64,000 nt of DNA from Micromonospora musae. Lineage in GTDB: Bacteria; Actinomycetota; Actinomycetes; Mycobacteriales; Micromonosporaceae. Position numbers and translations under genes: made by a program. The notes under the pieces are model-generated. The model was given only the letters and a program-made list of their open reading frames with translations. It had not been told where the DNA came from and searched no databases. Location: contig NZ_RAZT01000005.1 of NCBI RefSeq assembly GCF_003626635.1, forward strand, positions 186,001-250,000, written 5' to 3'. Numbering within the stretch: position 1 is the stretch's first letter; each line of letters opens with the position of its first letter. This document shows positions 1-9,200 of this stretch, piece by piece.

Positions 1-260
1 TAGGGGGCGGCGATCTCCTCCGGCAGTGCCGCCTCGAAGACGGAGAGCGCCTGCCCGAACTTCATCGCCCCGCCCTTGAGCTGGCCCAGGACGCTGAAGA
101 GCTGCTCGGCGGTGCGCTGCTGGATCTCCGCGGAGATCACATCGGAGGCGAGACCGGTGACGCGCTTTCCCATGCCGAGGACGGTCCGGCCGGCGAAGCC
201 GAGCGGCAGTGCGGCGAGCTTGGCGGTCCGGGACACAGCCCGGCGTGGGATGTCGGTCAC
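1..260 (-). CDS. AarF/UbiB (ABC1) family atypical kinase, N-terminal part
   Basis: Only the first 86 codons lie in the window; the rest runs off the left edge. The translation carries KGGAMKFGQALS, the lysine-glycine-glutamine motif typical of the ABC1/UbiB atypical kinase family. Members bind ATP and are linked to quinone or lipid metabolism; the bacterial substrate is not known from sequence. I chose the GTG at 258-260 (VTDIPRRA) because the nearby upstream ATG is out of frame and stops at once. No clear ribosome site precedes it, so the message may be leaderless. A ThiF-like gene lies upstream on the same strand, an association I recall from mycobacteria. The family call is firm, the function is not. 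Confidence 0.85.
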   Translation of the reverse strand, partial: MTDIPRRAVSRTAKLAALPLGFAGRTVLGMGKRVTGLASDVISAEIQQRTAEQLFSVLGQLKGGAMKFGQALSVFEAALPEEIAAP

Positions 261-372
261 CCGGTCATTGTTACCGACTCGACGGGCGCGCGGCTGCTGA
301 GCGCCCTGTCACCCGTCGTTCGTTCCGGACGACAGGTCGAAGACGGGTCGTCGGGGGCAGGCGGCGGGGTGG

Positions 373-1425
373 TCAACGGCCTCTTCGCGAGCACCGGCAG
401 GAGGGGTGGGGCGGCCAGTCGCGGCGCCGGAGCCTGCCCGGACCGGCGACCTCGACCGCGCCACCCAGCGTCTCGGGCGTACCGCCGTCGAGCTGGGCCA
501 GCGCCTCCGCGGTGGCGAACCCGGCCGCGGCGAGCAGGGTCGCGGTCGCGCCCGCGGGAAGGGGCTCCTCGCCGGCGAGTTGGGCGGCGAGCCGGGGCCA
601 GTCCGGATCCCGGTCGGTGCGGTGCAGGTCGACGCAGTTCAGGCAGGGTCCGACCGGGGGCCGCACCAGCGGCCCGATCACCGGCACCCCCTCCCGGAGC
701 GTGACGAGCAGGTGCGGCTGGCGGCGCTGGGCGTACCCGGCCGCGATGAGAGCGGCCGGACGGTCCGTGCCGAGCTGCACCACCAGGTCGACCGGGCCGC
801 GTCGACCCGTCGGGCCGGCGGCGCCGGGGGCGGTGCGGGCGATCGCCTCCCGCACGGCGGCGGCGAGCGGACGTCCGAGCTCCGCCGCGGGGATGCCGGT
901 GCCCGCCAGGTCGGCCGGGCGCACCGGACCCGCGAGTTCCGCGCTGACCTGCCCGACGCCGGCCTGGGCGAGCGCCACGGCCACCGCGGCACCGAGTCGA
1001 CCGGCACCGGTCACCAGCACCCGGGCGCTCAGCCGGCGCCGGAGCAGCTGGGCGGGCGTGGCCGGCAGCCGGGCGGCGGCGAGAGCGAGCGCGCCGGCCT
1101 CCGCGCCGAGCCGGGCCCGCGTCGGTCCGGCCAGGTCACGCGGCAACAGGGTGTGTCCCGGTACGAGCAGACCGGCGGCGCGCAGGGTGTCGAGGAGCGT
1201 ACGCGCCGGCTCGGCGCCGAGCTCGGTGGCGAGCGGGTGCGTCAGCACGCCACGTTCGCTGCGGGTGCCGTCGAGCAGATCCAGCAGGCGGGCGGCGCGC
1301 GGGTCGGCGATCTCGAGCAGGACGGCGTGCTCCGGCCCGACGCCGAGCTGAAGCGTGTGCCGGTCACGCCAGAGCCGGGTGAGGCCGGGAAGCAGCGTGG
1401 GGCGGGGGAGTACGGCACGGGTCAT
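373..1425 (-). CDS. ThiF/E1-like (TOMM cyclodehydratase-type) protein
   Basis: This 350-residue protein has a nucleotide-binding glycine motif, VTGAGRLGAAV, near residue 140, followed by the layout of an E1/ThiF adenylyltransferase. A CLNC pair around residue 275 and a C-terminal CRC probably form the structural zinc site usual in this superfamily. The first ~110 residues resemble the leader-binding part of actinobacterial proteins annotated as TOMM precursor peptide-binding or cyclodehydratase. No precursor peptide, YcaO or dehydrogenase gene is nearby, so a thiazole/oxazole pathway is not supported here. It lies upstream of the UbiB gene on the same strand, 112 bp away, and may be co-transcribed with it. 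The substrate is unknown. Confidence 0.7.
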   Translation of the reverse strand: MTRAVLPRPTLLPGLTRLWRDRHTLQLGVGPEHAVLLEIADPRAARLLDLLDGTRSERGVLTHPLATELGAEPARTLLDTLRAAGLLVPGHTLLPRDLAGPTRARLGAEAGALALAAARLPATPAQLLRRRLSARVLVTGAGRLGAAVAVALAQAGVGQVSAELAGPVRPADLAGTGIPAAELGRPLAAAVREAIARTAPGAAGPTGRRGPVDLVVQLGTDRPAALIAAGYAQRRQPHLLVTLREGVPVIGPLVRPPVGPCLNCVDLHRTDRDPDWPRLAAQLAGEEPLPAGATATLLAAAGFATAEALAQLDGGTPETLGGAVEVAGPGRLRRRDWPPHPSCRCSRRGR

Positions 1426-1465
1426 GGCAACGAATCGTCACCGCGTCCGTGCGTTACGTCGATCG

Positions 1466-1527
1466 TTGTCCACAGGTGTGGGGTGCCCTGTCCAGGGCTG
1501 TCCACAGGACTTCCGGAGTTATCCACA
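1466..1527 (+). promoter_or_regulatory. Cluster of three DnaA-box-like sites
   Basis: Three same-orientation 9-mers fall within 62 bp: TTGTCCACA (1466-1474), CTGTCCACA (1498-1506, one mismatch) and TTATCCACA (1519-1527). The first matches the actinobacterial DnaA consensus and the third the E. coli consensus. They lie between the ThiF-like gene start and the DUF5679 gene end. No dnaA or dnaN is nearby, so this is more likely a DnaA-titrating or regulatory site than an origin. Confidence 0.5.
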
Positions 1528-1641
1528 GGCCTCCGGGTGCGGTGTCGGCCACCCGACACGCTGCCGGCGGGTCAGCCCGGCCGGCAAGCGCGGGCGGGGG
1601 TGACCCGTTGGAGAGCCACCCCTCGCCCGTCGCTGATCGGG

Positions 1642-1809
1642 TCAGACCTTCGCCTTGCCCAGGATGCGGTTCACTGTTGTGCCGCACACCGGACACTTGC
1701 CCTTGGCCATGTTCATCCCGGTCTTCGAGACCTCGATGTGTCCCTCGAAGTCCCTCTTCTCCTTGCACTTGACGCAGTAACCGTTGTAGGTCTGGGCCTG
1801 GTCGGCCAC
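1642..1809 (-). CDS. DUF5679 small zinc-ribbon protein
   Basis: A 55-residue protein with two cysteine knuckles, CVKC near residue 11 and CPVC near residue 41, expected to bind one zinc ion. It matches the DUF5679 family, common in actinobacteria and without assigned function; a nucleic-acid or protein contact role is plausible but unproven. The start is the GTG at 1807-1809, chosen because GAGGAGGG lies five bases upstream and the conserved part begins right there. A longer upstream frame lacks family similarity. The gene stands alone between the ThiF-like gene and a long noncoding stretch. Confidence 0.8.
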   Translation of the reverse strand: MADQAQTYNGYCVKCKEKRDFEGHIEVSKTGMNMAKGKCPVCGTTVNRILGKAKV

Positions 1810-2336
1810 GGTGCCCTCCTCGTCTCGTCCGCCGGCCGGTACCGGTTCCGGCGGGTTTCCCGGCGGCGGGCCGTGAGCGGCGCCGGCGCTGGGTCTAACT
1901 CCCACGGCCACCCGCGTGGCCGCTGGTCCGCGGACCCTACCCAGGTCTGGGCGGTTCCATGTCAGCTGCGCGTCGACACTGTGAGGAAGCCGACCACGAG
2001 AGTGTGCACGGCGAATTAGGTCGGATAAGTCAGTTTGGCGGGGACACGCCGACCGAACCCGCACAGACAGCCCTTCGAAGCGCCCCCGCGCGCCGGGTGC
2101 ACCGGTTGATCACTTACCGTGGGCAGGGGCGCGCCCCTACCCAGCTGATGGGTATCTCGGGCCGCCACGGTGGGTGACCGGGTGTCCTTCGACACCCCGG
2201 CAAGAAATTTTTCAGGACTCCTGGCGACCAATCACCATCTTCCGGGCGCGTGTCGGAGGGTTGACCCTTGCGTACCCCTGGTCACTAGGCAGTAGCTTTC
2301 CCTCGTGGCAGCAAATCGAGGCTGCGCGGGTCTCTG
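1810..2336. other. 527-bp intergenic stretch, no convincing gene
   Basis: No reading frame here has a good start, codon bias and family similarity together. The right part is less GC-rich than its surroundings and contains a hairpin with a T run (2178-2212) that could end a short plus-strand transcript. Inverted G/C-rich segments around 2100-2170 could fold, so a small RNA is possible. I could not match it to a known RNA family. The left end must hold the promoter of the DUF5679 gene. Confidence 0.4.
2178..2212 (+). terminator. Terminator-like hairpin in intergenic region
   Basis: GGTGTC (2181-2186) pairs with GACACC (2191-2196) across a CTTC loop, with weaker outer pairing, and a run of five T follows at 2208-2212. 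No annotated plus-strand gene lies directly upstream, so it either ends an unseen small RNA or is fortuitous. Confidence 0.4.
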
Positions 2337-2870
2337 ATGGCAGGGGCGCGCAAGCCGGTCGTCGAGGTACGGCGCAGCCAGCGCCGACGACGTACGGTGT
2401 CCGCCTACCGCGACGGTGAGCGGGTCGTCGTGCTGATTCCCGACCAGTTCTCCCGGGCCGAGGAGAGCGAATGGGTCGACCGCATGCTCGCCCGGCTCGC
2501 CGCCCGCGAGGGGCGACTGGCCCGCTCCGACGCCGAGCTGGCTGCCCGGGCCACCCGGCTGCTCGACGCCTACCTCTCCGACCACGGTGCGCAGGCCGTC
2601 CCGGCCAGCGTTCGGTGGGTCACCAACCAGAACGGCCGCTGGGGCTCCTGCACCCCCGCCGACCGGACGATCCGCATCTCGCACCGGGTGCAGGAGATGC
2701 CGGACTGGGTGATCGACTATGTGCTGCTGCACGAACTGGCGCACCTGATCGTGCCGAGCCACAACGCCGCCTTCTGGGCCCTGGTCGCCCGCTACCCCAA
2801 GTCGGAGCGGGCCCGGGGCTACCTGGAGGGCATCGCCGCGGCCGTCGCCGTCCCCGCCCTGACCGAGTGA
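2337..2870 (+). CDS. YgjP/WLM-type zinc metallopeptidase (DUF45)
   Basis: A 177-residue protein with HELAH at about residues 142-146, the zinc-binding HExxH motif of gluzincin peptidases. The preceding NGRWGSC stretch and the ISHRVQEMPDWVIDYVLLHE context fit the YgjP/DUF45 family well, and the length is slightly shorter than most members. No signal peptide is visible, so it should act in the cytoplasm. Substrates of this family are largely unknown. It starts with ATG at 2337; a GAGG 14 bases upstream is a weak ribosome site. It is followed 44 bp later by an unknown gene on the same strand. Confidence 0.85.
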   Translation: MAGARKPVVEVRRSQRRRRTVSAYRDGERVVVLIPDQFSRAEESEWVDRMLARLAAREGRLARSDAELAARATRLLDAYLSDHGAQAVPASVRWVTNQNGRWGSCTPADRTIRISHRVQEMPDWVIDYVLLHELAHLIVPSHNAAFWALVARYPKSERARGYLEGIAAAVAVPALTE

Positions 2871-2902
2871 CCCCGGGCCGCCCGCACCGGCGGGAGCGGG
2901 TC

Positions 2903-2908
2903 TAGGGT
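2903..2908 (+). promoter_or_regulatory. -10 element (TAGGGT) for a probably leaderless mRNA
   Basis: TAGGGT fits TANNNT and ends six bases before the ATG at 2915, so transcription would begin at or next to the start codon. No good -35 is seen. Confidence 0.4.
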
Positions 2909-2914
2909 CGGGGG

Positions 2915-3514
2915 ATGGTTCGGGTCGTCGTCGCATTGCTCGGGCCGGTGCCCTGGACGCCCCCGGGGGTCGATCCGGCCCGCTGGCGTACCGCCCTCGC
3001 CGAGGACACCGTCGACCTGCTCGCCACGTTGACCGAGGTCGACACCGCGGTGGCGGTCACCCCCGACGACCGGTGGCTCGCCGACGCGGTCACCTGGCCG
3101 GACATGGCCGTCCACGAGGTGCCCGAGCCGACGCCGAACGCCGTGTTCGCGGCGCTCTCCGGGTACGACCAGGCCGCCGTGCTCGTGGCCGACGCCCCGG
3201 ACCTGCCCGCGCTCACCATCGGCAAGCTGCTCCGCCCACTGACCAGTCGCCCCGCCGCGGTGGCACCGGCCGAGGGCGCCGGCCCGGGGCTGCTCGGCGT
3301 CGCCGTGCGGCTGCCCGTACCGTCGTGGCTTCCGTCGCTGGACCTGGACCGGACGACGCCGACGGAGATCCGCGCCGCCGCCCCACGCCCCGGCGACCTC
3401 TCGGTGACGCCGGCGTGGCGCCGGCTCCGCGGCCCGGCCGACCTGGCCACGCTCGACCCGGCCCTGGAGGGCTGGGAGGCCACCCGCGCCCTGCTCTCGG
3501 GCACCGCCGGCTGA
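2915..3514 (+). CDS. Unknown protein, possibly nucleotidyltransferase-like
   Basis: A 199-residue protein of unknown function. It begins with a hydrophobic strand (VRVVVALLGPVP) and has ADAPDLPAL around residue 92, reminiscent of the D-x-P-x-L segment of GT-A type nucleotidyltransferases such as CofC/DUF2064. Other nucleotide-binding residues are not clear, so this is only a fold suggestion. It follows the YgjP-like peptidase by 44 bp and converges on the zincin_2 gene, with a long hairpin between. A TAGGGT sequence six bases before the ATG suggests its own leaderless promoter. Confidence 0.5.
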   Translation: MVRVVVALLGPVPWTPPGVDPARWRTALAEDTVDLLATLTEVDTAVAVTPDDRWLADAVTWPDMAVHEVPEPTPNAVFAALSGYDQAAVLVADAPDLPALTIGKLLRPLTSRPAAVAPAEGAGPGLLGVAVRLPVPSWLPSLDLDRTTPTEIRAAAPRPGDLSVTPAWRRLRGPADLATLDPALEGWEATRALLSGTAG

Positions 3515-3549
3515 CCCGACCCGGGCAAGGATGCGGGGCACGATCGTGG

Positions 3550-3576
3550 CCGGTGCCGACCGCTGGTCGGCACCGG
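3550..3576. terminator. Bidirectional terminator hairpin
   Basis: A perfect 12-bp stem (3550-3561 with 3565-3576, loop GCT) sits inside a larger inverted repeat whose outer arms are 3516-3525 and 3579-3588. It lies between the convergent genes ending at 3514 and 3613 and could serve both. Confidence 0.65.
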
Positions 3577-3612
3577 AACCCGGGTCGGTGGAACTCGGCC
3601 CAACGGGTGAGG

Positions 3613-4911
3613 TCAGGAACGCTTGTCGTCGTCGCCCTCGTCGCCGCGCCGCTCCGACTCGCCGGGCGTCTCCTCGTGCGGCCCGCCGGGAGCGGTGAAG
3701 TCGAAGTTCTCCAGCTCGCCGATGACGTCGAACTCGGCCATCGCGAACGCCACCGGATCGGCGAAGTCGTCCTCGGAGGGGAGCAGGTCGGGGTGGCCCC
3801 AGAGGGCGTCCCGCCCGGCGATGCCGCGGTGCTCGGTGAGCGCCGCCCAGAGCGCGGCCGCCTCCCGCAGCCGGCGCGGACGCAGCTCCAGGCCGACCAG
3901 GGCGGCGAAGGTCTGCTCGGCGGGCCCACCGGCCGCACGGCGACGGCGGAACGCCTCGGCGAGGCGCACGACGTTCGGCAACCGGCCGCCGGCGGCGCTG
4001 TCCACCACGTGGCAGACCCACCCCTCGACCAGCGCCAACGCGGTCTCCAGGCGGGCCAGCGACGCCTTCTGCGCCGGGCTGTCCTCCGGGGTGAAGATCC
4101 CCTCCAGGGCGATCGCCTGCATCGACTCCGGGTCGGTCGGGTCGACCCGACCCATCGCCTCCTCGATCGCCTCCCGGTTCACCCGGATGCCCGCGGCGTA
4201 CGTCTCGACGGCGTTGAGCACGTGCCCGCGCAGCCACGGGACGTGCTGGAAGAGCCGCTGGTGGGCGGCCTCGCGCAGGGCCACGTAGAGGCGTACCTCG
4301 TCCTCCGGCAGCTCCAGGCCCTCGCCGTACGCCTTGATGTTGGCGGGGATGAGCGCGGCCGTGCCGGCCGGGCCGAGCGGCAGCCCGATGTCGCCGGCCG
4401 AGAGCACCTCGGCGGCGAGCGAGCCGAGCGCCTGACCCAGCTGGCCCCCGAACAGGGCCCCGCCGAGGGTGGCGACCATCGACTGCATCGGGCCGAGCTG
4501 GGCGCGGGCCTCCGGCGGCACCAGGTCACCCATCGCGCCGACCATCCGGCTGGCCACCGGGTCGCAGAGCTTCCGCCACACGTCCAGCGTCTTGTAGATC
4601 CACTCGTTGCGGTTCCAGGCCAGCGAGGTCTGGATGCCGGACGGCAGGGCCGAGGCGGGCTCGAGCCAGAGGTCGGCCAGGCGCAGCGCCTCCTCCACGG
4701 CGTTTCGCTCGTACGGCGAGACCGCCGGGTCGCCGGCGGCGGCGAGCTGGCTGGCGGCCACCTGCCGGGCGAGGTCCCAGTTGACCGGCCCGCTGCCCGG
4801 CGCGGAGAAGAGCTGCTGCAGCTGCGCCATGAACTGCTGCATCTGCGCGGGGTCGTTGGGGTCTGGTGGTTGCCCACCCGGTAGCGCGAAACCGAACGGA
4901 ATATCAGGCAC
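3613..4911 (-). CDS. Zinc-dependent metalloprotease of the zincin_2 (DUF2342) family
   Basis: A 432-residue protein of the family often labelled coenzyme F420 biosynthesis-associated or putative hydrolase, a label based on co-occurrence rather than a known reaction. Residues ~212-220 read REAAHQRLF, a variant of the HExxH zincin helix as usual for this family (E-x-x-H). The N-terminus is rich in Gln and Pro, with a glycine-rich segment near residue 150, and the C-terminus is charged and disordered. The GTG at 4909-4911 is chosen; TACCGT seven bases upstream suggests a leaderless transcript. It is divergent from the PDZ/Lon protease, the arrangement I recall for the mycobacterial orthologues. 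Confidence 0.85.
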   Translation of the reverse strand: MPDIPFGFALPGGQPPDPNDPAQMQQFMAQLQQLFSAPGSGPVNWDLARQVAASQLAAAGDPAVSPYERNAVEEALRLADLWLEPASALPSGIQTSLAWNRNEWIYKTLDVWRKLCDPVASRMVGAMGDLVPPEARAQLGPMQSMVATLGGALFGGQLGQALGSLAAEVLSAGDIGLPLGPAGTAALIPANIKAYGEGLELPEDEVRLYVALREAAHQRLFQHVPWLRGHVLNAVETYAAGIRVNREAIEEAMGRVDPTDPESMQAIALEGIFTPEDSPAQKASLARLETALALVEGWVCHVVDSAAGGRLPNVVRLAEAFRRRRAAGGPAEQTFAALVGLELRPRRLREAAALWAALTEHRGIAGRDALWGHPDLLPSEDDFADPVAFAMAEFDVIGELENFDFTAPGGPHEETPGESERRGDEGDDDKRS

Positions 4912-4918
4912 GAGGTCT

Positions 4919-4924
4919 ACGGTA
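4919..4924 (-). promoter_or_regulatory. -10 element (TACCGT), leaderless zincin_2 mRNA
   Basis: TACCGT on the minus strand is separated by seven bases from the GTG start at 4911, with no ribosome site between. This places the transcription start at or next to the start codon. Confidence 0.45.
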
Positions 4925-5010
4925 CGCGCGCTGCGCCCCAGGTAGCGCCGCTGGCGTTGCGCTTAGGGCGAAGTCCTCCGCGCTGCGGTCGGCCGATCCG
5001 TGGCGGTCGG

Positions 5011-5016
5011 TACGCT
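5011..5016 (+). promoter_or_regulatory. -10 element (TACGCT), leaderless PDZ-protease mRNA
   Basis: TACGCT ends seven bases before the ATG at 5024. There is no Shine-Dalgarno sequence and a -35 is not recognisable. Confidence 0.4.
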
Positions 5017-5023
5017 CTGCCGC

Positions 5024-6037
5024 ATGAGACGTCGCGGCCTGACCGTCCTGCTCGGTGCCCTGTTCACGGCCCTGCTCAGCATCGGGGTGCTCGGGGCGCC
5101 GATCCCGTACGTGGTGCTCGGTCCCGGCCCGACCGTCAACACGCTGGGTGCGGAGAACGGAAAGGACGTCATCCAGGTCTCCGGACGGGCGACCTCCACC
5201 TCGGCCGGGCAGCTGCGGCTGACCACGGTCGGCGTCCAACCCTCGGTCAAGCTCCGGTCGGCCATCGCCGGCTGGTTCTCGAAGGACGAGGCGGTGGTGC
5301 CCCGCGAGTTGATCTACCCGCCCGGGGAGTCGCAGCAGCAGGTCGAGAAGCGCAACGCCGAGGACTTCGCGGCGTCGCAGACCAGCGCCGAGACCGCCGC
5401 GCTGCGGGAGTTGGGCTTCCCGGTGCAGGTGGTGGTGAAGGCGGTGACCGCCGGCGGCCCGTCGGTCGGGATGCTGGCCCCCGGCGACGTCCTGACCTCG
5501 GTCGACGGCCAGCCGGTGCCGGTCGCCGCCCGGCTCACCGAGCTGATCCGCGCCAAGCGCGCGGGCAGCGCGCTGACCATCGGTTACACCCGGGACGGAG
5601 CTCCGGCCACCGCGCGGATCACCAGCCGTGAGCAGGACGGCAACCCGCGGATCGGGGTCGAGGTCGAGCAGAAGCAGCCGCACCCGTTCACTCTCAACAT
5701 CGACCTGGAGGACATCGGCGGGCCGAGCGCCGGCCTGATGTTCGCCCTCGGCATCGTGGACAAGCTGACCCCGGCCGACCTGACCGGCGGCACGGTGGTG
5801 GCGGGCACCGGCACCATCGACGACGAGGGGAAGGTCGGCCCGATCGGCGGGATCGCCCAGAAGCTGGTGGGCGCGAAGCACGCCGGGGCGAAGGTCTTCC
5901 TGGTGCCGGCCGACAACTGTGCCGAGGCCGTCCGCAATCCGCAGCCCGACCTGCCGCTGATCCGGGTCGGATCACTGGACGAGGCGCTCACCGCCCTCGA
6001 GAAGCTGCGCGCCGGGGGGCAGCCGACCCGCTGCTGA
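5024..6037 (+). CDS. Membrane-anchored PDZ and Lon-type (S16) protease
   Basis: This 337-residue protein has an N-terminal membrane anchor (LTVLLGALFTALLSIGVLGA), a PDZ domain near residues 120-210 and a C-terminal Lon S16 domain. The Ser/Lys dyad is visible: serine in GGPSAGLMFALG (around residue 230) and lysine in GGIAQKLVGAK. It lacks the Lon ATPase, like YlbL of Bacillus. It should act outside the membrane on unknown substrates. The ATG at 5024 is preferred over the in-frame GTG at 5000 because the anchor follows directly and TACGCT lies seven bases upstream. It is followed by the UPF0182 gene, a pairing conserved in actinobacteria. Confidence 0.88.
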   Translation: MRRRGLTVLLGALFTALLSIGVLGAPIPYVVLGPGPTVNTLGAENGKDVIQVSGRATSTSAGQLRLTTVGVQPSVKLRSAIAGWFSKDEAVVPRELIYPPGESQQQVEKRNAEDFAASQTSAETAALRELGFPVQVVVKAVTAGGPSVGMLAPGDVLTSVDGQPVPVAARLTELIRAKRAGSALTIGYTRDGAPATARITSREQDGNPRIGVEVEQKQPHPFTLNIDLEDIGGPSAGLMFALGIVDKLTPADLTGGTVVAGTGTIDDEGKVGPIGGIAQKLVGAKHAGAKVFLVPADNCAEAVRNPQPDLPLIRVGSLDEALTALEKLRAGGQPTRC

Positions 6038-6235
6038 GCCGCTGCTGAGCCGCCGAGCCCGGCGGTGCGCCACCGCCCGACCGCCTCCGCCGGATCCGCG
6101 GAGCCGGTCGGGTGGGCTTCGCCGACGCCCCGTGACCGGCCGAACGCGACCATGGGACGCCGCATTCAGGAACACCCCGTACTCTGGGTGCCTGGTCGGA
6201 GCCGATCAATCGAGCGTGCGGAGCCAACAGTGGTC

Positions 6236-9200
6236 ATGCGAAGCGGCAGCCCTCTGCCGAGGATGAGTCGGCGGGGACGGGTCACGATCGCCGTCCTGGT
6301 CGGGGTGTTCGCGCTCTTCACCCTGCTCGGTTGGGGCGTGCGCGCCTGGACCGACTGGTTGTGGTTCGACGAGGTCAACTACACCGAGATCTTCACCGGT
6401 GTGCTCGTCACCCGGCTGCTGCTCTTCCTGGTGATCGGGCTCGCCATGGCGCTGGTCATCGGCGGCAACCTCTGGCTGGCCTACCGGCTGCGTCCACGGC
6501 TGCGCCCGCACTCCATGGAGCAGGCGACCCTGGAGCGCTACCGGATGGCGCTCACGCCGCGCCTCGGCACCTGGATCGCGATCATCTCCGCGGTCGTCGG
6601 TCTCTTCGCCGGGCTCTCCGGGCAGGGCCGGTGGAACCAGTGGCTCCTCTTCCGCAACGGTGGTGACTTCGGCGTCAAGGACCCGGAGTTCGGCGTCGAC
6701 GTCGGGTTCTACGTCTTCCAGCTGCCGTTCTGGCGCTACCTGCTCGGCATCGGCTTCACCGCGGTGGTGCTGGCCGTGATCGGTTCGCTCGCCATGCACT
6801 ACGTCTTCGGCGGGGTCCGCTTGCAGGGCGTCGGCGACCGGATGACCACCGCCGCCCGGGCCCACCTGAGCACGCTGGTCGCGGTCTTCGTCGCGCTGAA
6901 GGCGGTCGCGTACGTGCTGGACCGGCGGGCGATGCTGCTGGAGTACAACGAGGGCGCCAAGCTCTACGGCGCCGGCTACGCCGACGTCAACGCGCTGCTG
7001 CCGGCGAAGGAGATCCTCGCGTACATCTCGATCGTGGTGGCCATCGCGATCATCATCTTCTCCAACGCCTGGATGCGGAACCTGGTCTGGCCGGGCATCT
7101 CGCTCGCCCTGCTCGGCGTCTCCGCGGTCGCCATCGGCGGCATCTACCCGTGGGCCGTGCAGACGTTCGAGGTGAAGCCGAGCGCCAAGGAGAAGGAGGC
7201 GCCGTACATCGAGCGCAGCATCCAGGCCACCCGGACGGCGTTCGACCTCGGCGACACCAAGACCACCGCGTACGCGGCGAACAACCTCACCCCGCCGGCC
7301 AGTCTGGCCACCGACACCTCGGTGGTGCCGAACATCCGGCTGCTCGACCCGCAGCTGGTCAGCGAGACGTACACGCAGCTCCAGCAGGTGCGCGGGTTCT
7401 ACGACTTCGGCCCGAAGCTGGACATCGACCGGTACGGGGTGAACGGGAAGACCTCCGACTACGTGGTCGGCGTCCGCGAGATCAACTACGGCGAGCTGAC
7501 CGACCAGCAGAACACCTGGATCAACCGGCACACCGTGTACACCCACGGGTACGGGCTGGTGGCCGCGCCGGCCAACCAGGTGTGCAGCGGGCAGCCGTTC
7601 TTCGTCTCCGGCTTCCTCGGCGACAAGGCCGGGCAGGGGTGCGCCTCGCAGACCGAGCAGATCCCGGCCGACCAGCCGCGGATCTACTACGGCGAGCGGA
7701 TGGGCGAGGACGACTACGCGATCGTCGGCCAGACCGACCCGAACAAGAAGGCCGAGTTCGACCGGCCGGTCGGTGAGGGCGGCGGCGAGTTCTACACCTA
7801 CACCGGCACCGGCGGTGTGGAGATCGGTTCGTTCACCCGGCGGCTGCTCTACGCGATCAAGGAGCAGGAGTCGAACTTCCTGCTCTCCGGGGCCGTCAAC
7901 GACGACTCGAAGCTGCTCTACGTACGCAACCCGCGGGACCGGGTGGAGAAGGTCGCCCCGTTCCTGACGCTCGACGGCGACCCCTACCCGGCGGTCGTGG
8001 ACGGCCGGGTCCAGTGGATCGTCGACGGCTACACCACGTCGGCGAGCTACCCGTACGCGCAGCGGGTCAACCTGCGCGAGGAGACGACCGACGAGTTGAC
8101 CGGCCGGGGGACCTTCCAGCTGGCCCGGGAGAACGTCAACTACATCCGCAACTCGGTGAAGGCGACGGTCGACGCGTACGACGGCACCGTCCGGCTCTAC
8201 GAGTTCGACGAGAACGACCCGGTGCTCAAGGCCTGGAACAAGGCGTTCGGCGGCGACCTGGTGCTGCCGAAGAAGGACATCCCGGTCGAGCTGGCCGAGC
8301 ACTTCCGCTACCCGGCGGACCTGTTCAAAGTGCAGCGCAACCTGCTCACCAAGTTCCACGTCACCAACCCGGGCGACTTCTACTCCGCGCAGGACTTCTG
8401 GCAGGTGCCGAACGTGCCGGACGCCCCGGACAGCGGCCAGACGCAGCCCCCGTACTACCTCTTCACCCAGTTCCCCGGGCAGGAGGGGCCACGGTTCCAG
8501 CTCACCTCGGCGGTCACCCCGAACGGGCGGCAGAACCTCGCCGCGATGATCTCCGGGTCGTACGTCGACGGTGAGCCGCAGTTGGAGGTGCTGGAGCTAC
8601 CGGACCAGACCCGGATCTCCGGGCCGGTGCAGGTGCACCAGCAGATGACCAACAACGGAGACATCCGGCAGCAGCTCAACCTGCTCGCCGCCTCGGGCCA
8701 GGCCCAGGTGTTGTACGGCAACCTGCTCTCGCTCCCGTTCGGCAACGGCATGCTGTACGTCGAGCCGGTGTACGTGAAGAGCAACAACCAGGACGCGTTC
8801 CCGCAGTTGCAGCGGGTGCTCGTCTCCTACGGCGACGGCAGTTCGTTCGTGGCGCTGGCGAACAACCTCGCCGACGGCATCAAACAGCTCGTCGAACAGG
8901 GCAAACGGGCTGCGGAGAACGCGCCGCCGCCACCGCCCACCGGGGACAACCCGCCCGCGCCGCCGCCCACCGGGCCGGACACGCCGCCGCTCACCGGTGA
9001 GCTCGCCGCCGCGGCGGACCGGGTGCAGACGGCGATCGTCGAGGTGCGCGCGGCTCAGGCCTCGGGCGACTTCGAGCGGTACGGCCGGGCGCTCAAGACG
9101 CTGGACGACGCGATGAAGGCCTTCGAGGCGGCCCAGTCGCAGGCCACGCCGACCGCCGGCACGCCGGCCAGCCCGACGCCGAGCGGAACGCCGACACCGG

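Noticed and set aside
1466..1527. Chromosomal replication origin
   Set aside because: Only three boxes, and no dnaA, dnaN, gyrB or AT-rich unwinding element nearby.
373..1809. Thiazole/oxazole-modified peptide gene cluster
   Set aside because: The E1-like protein is present but no YcaO protein, dehydrogenase or precursor peptide gene is seen; DUF5679 is not a precursor.
6206..8359. 717-codon minus-strand open frame opposite the UPF0182 gene
   Set aside because: The plus strand encodes a well-recognised family over the same DNA; the antisense product is low-complexity.
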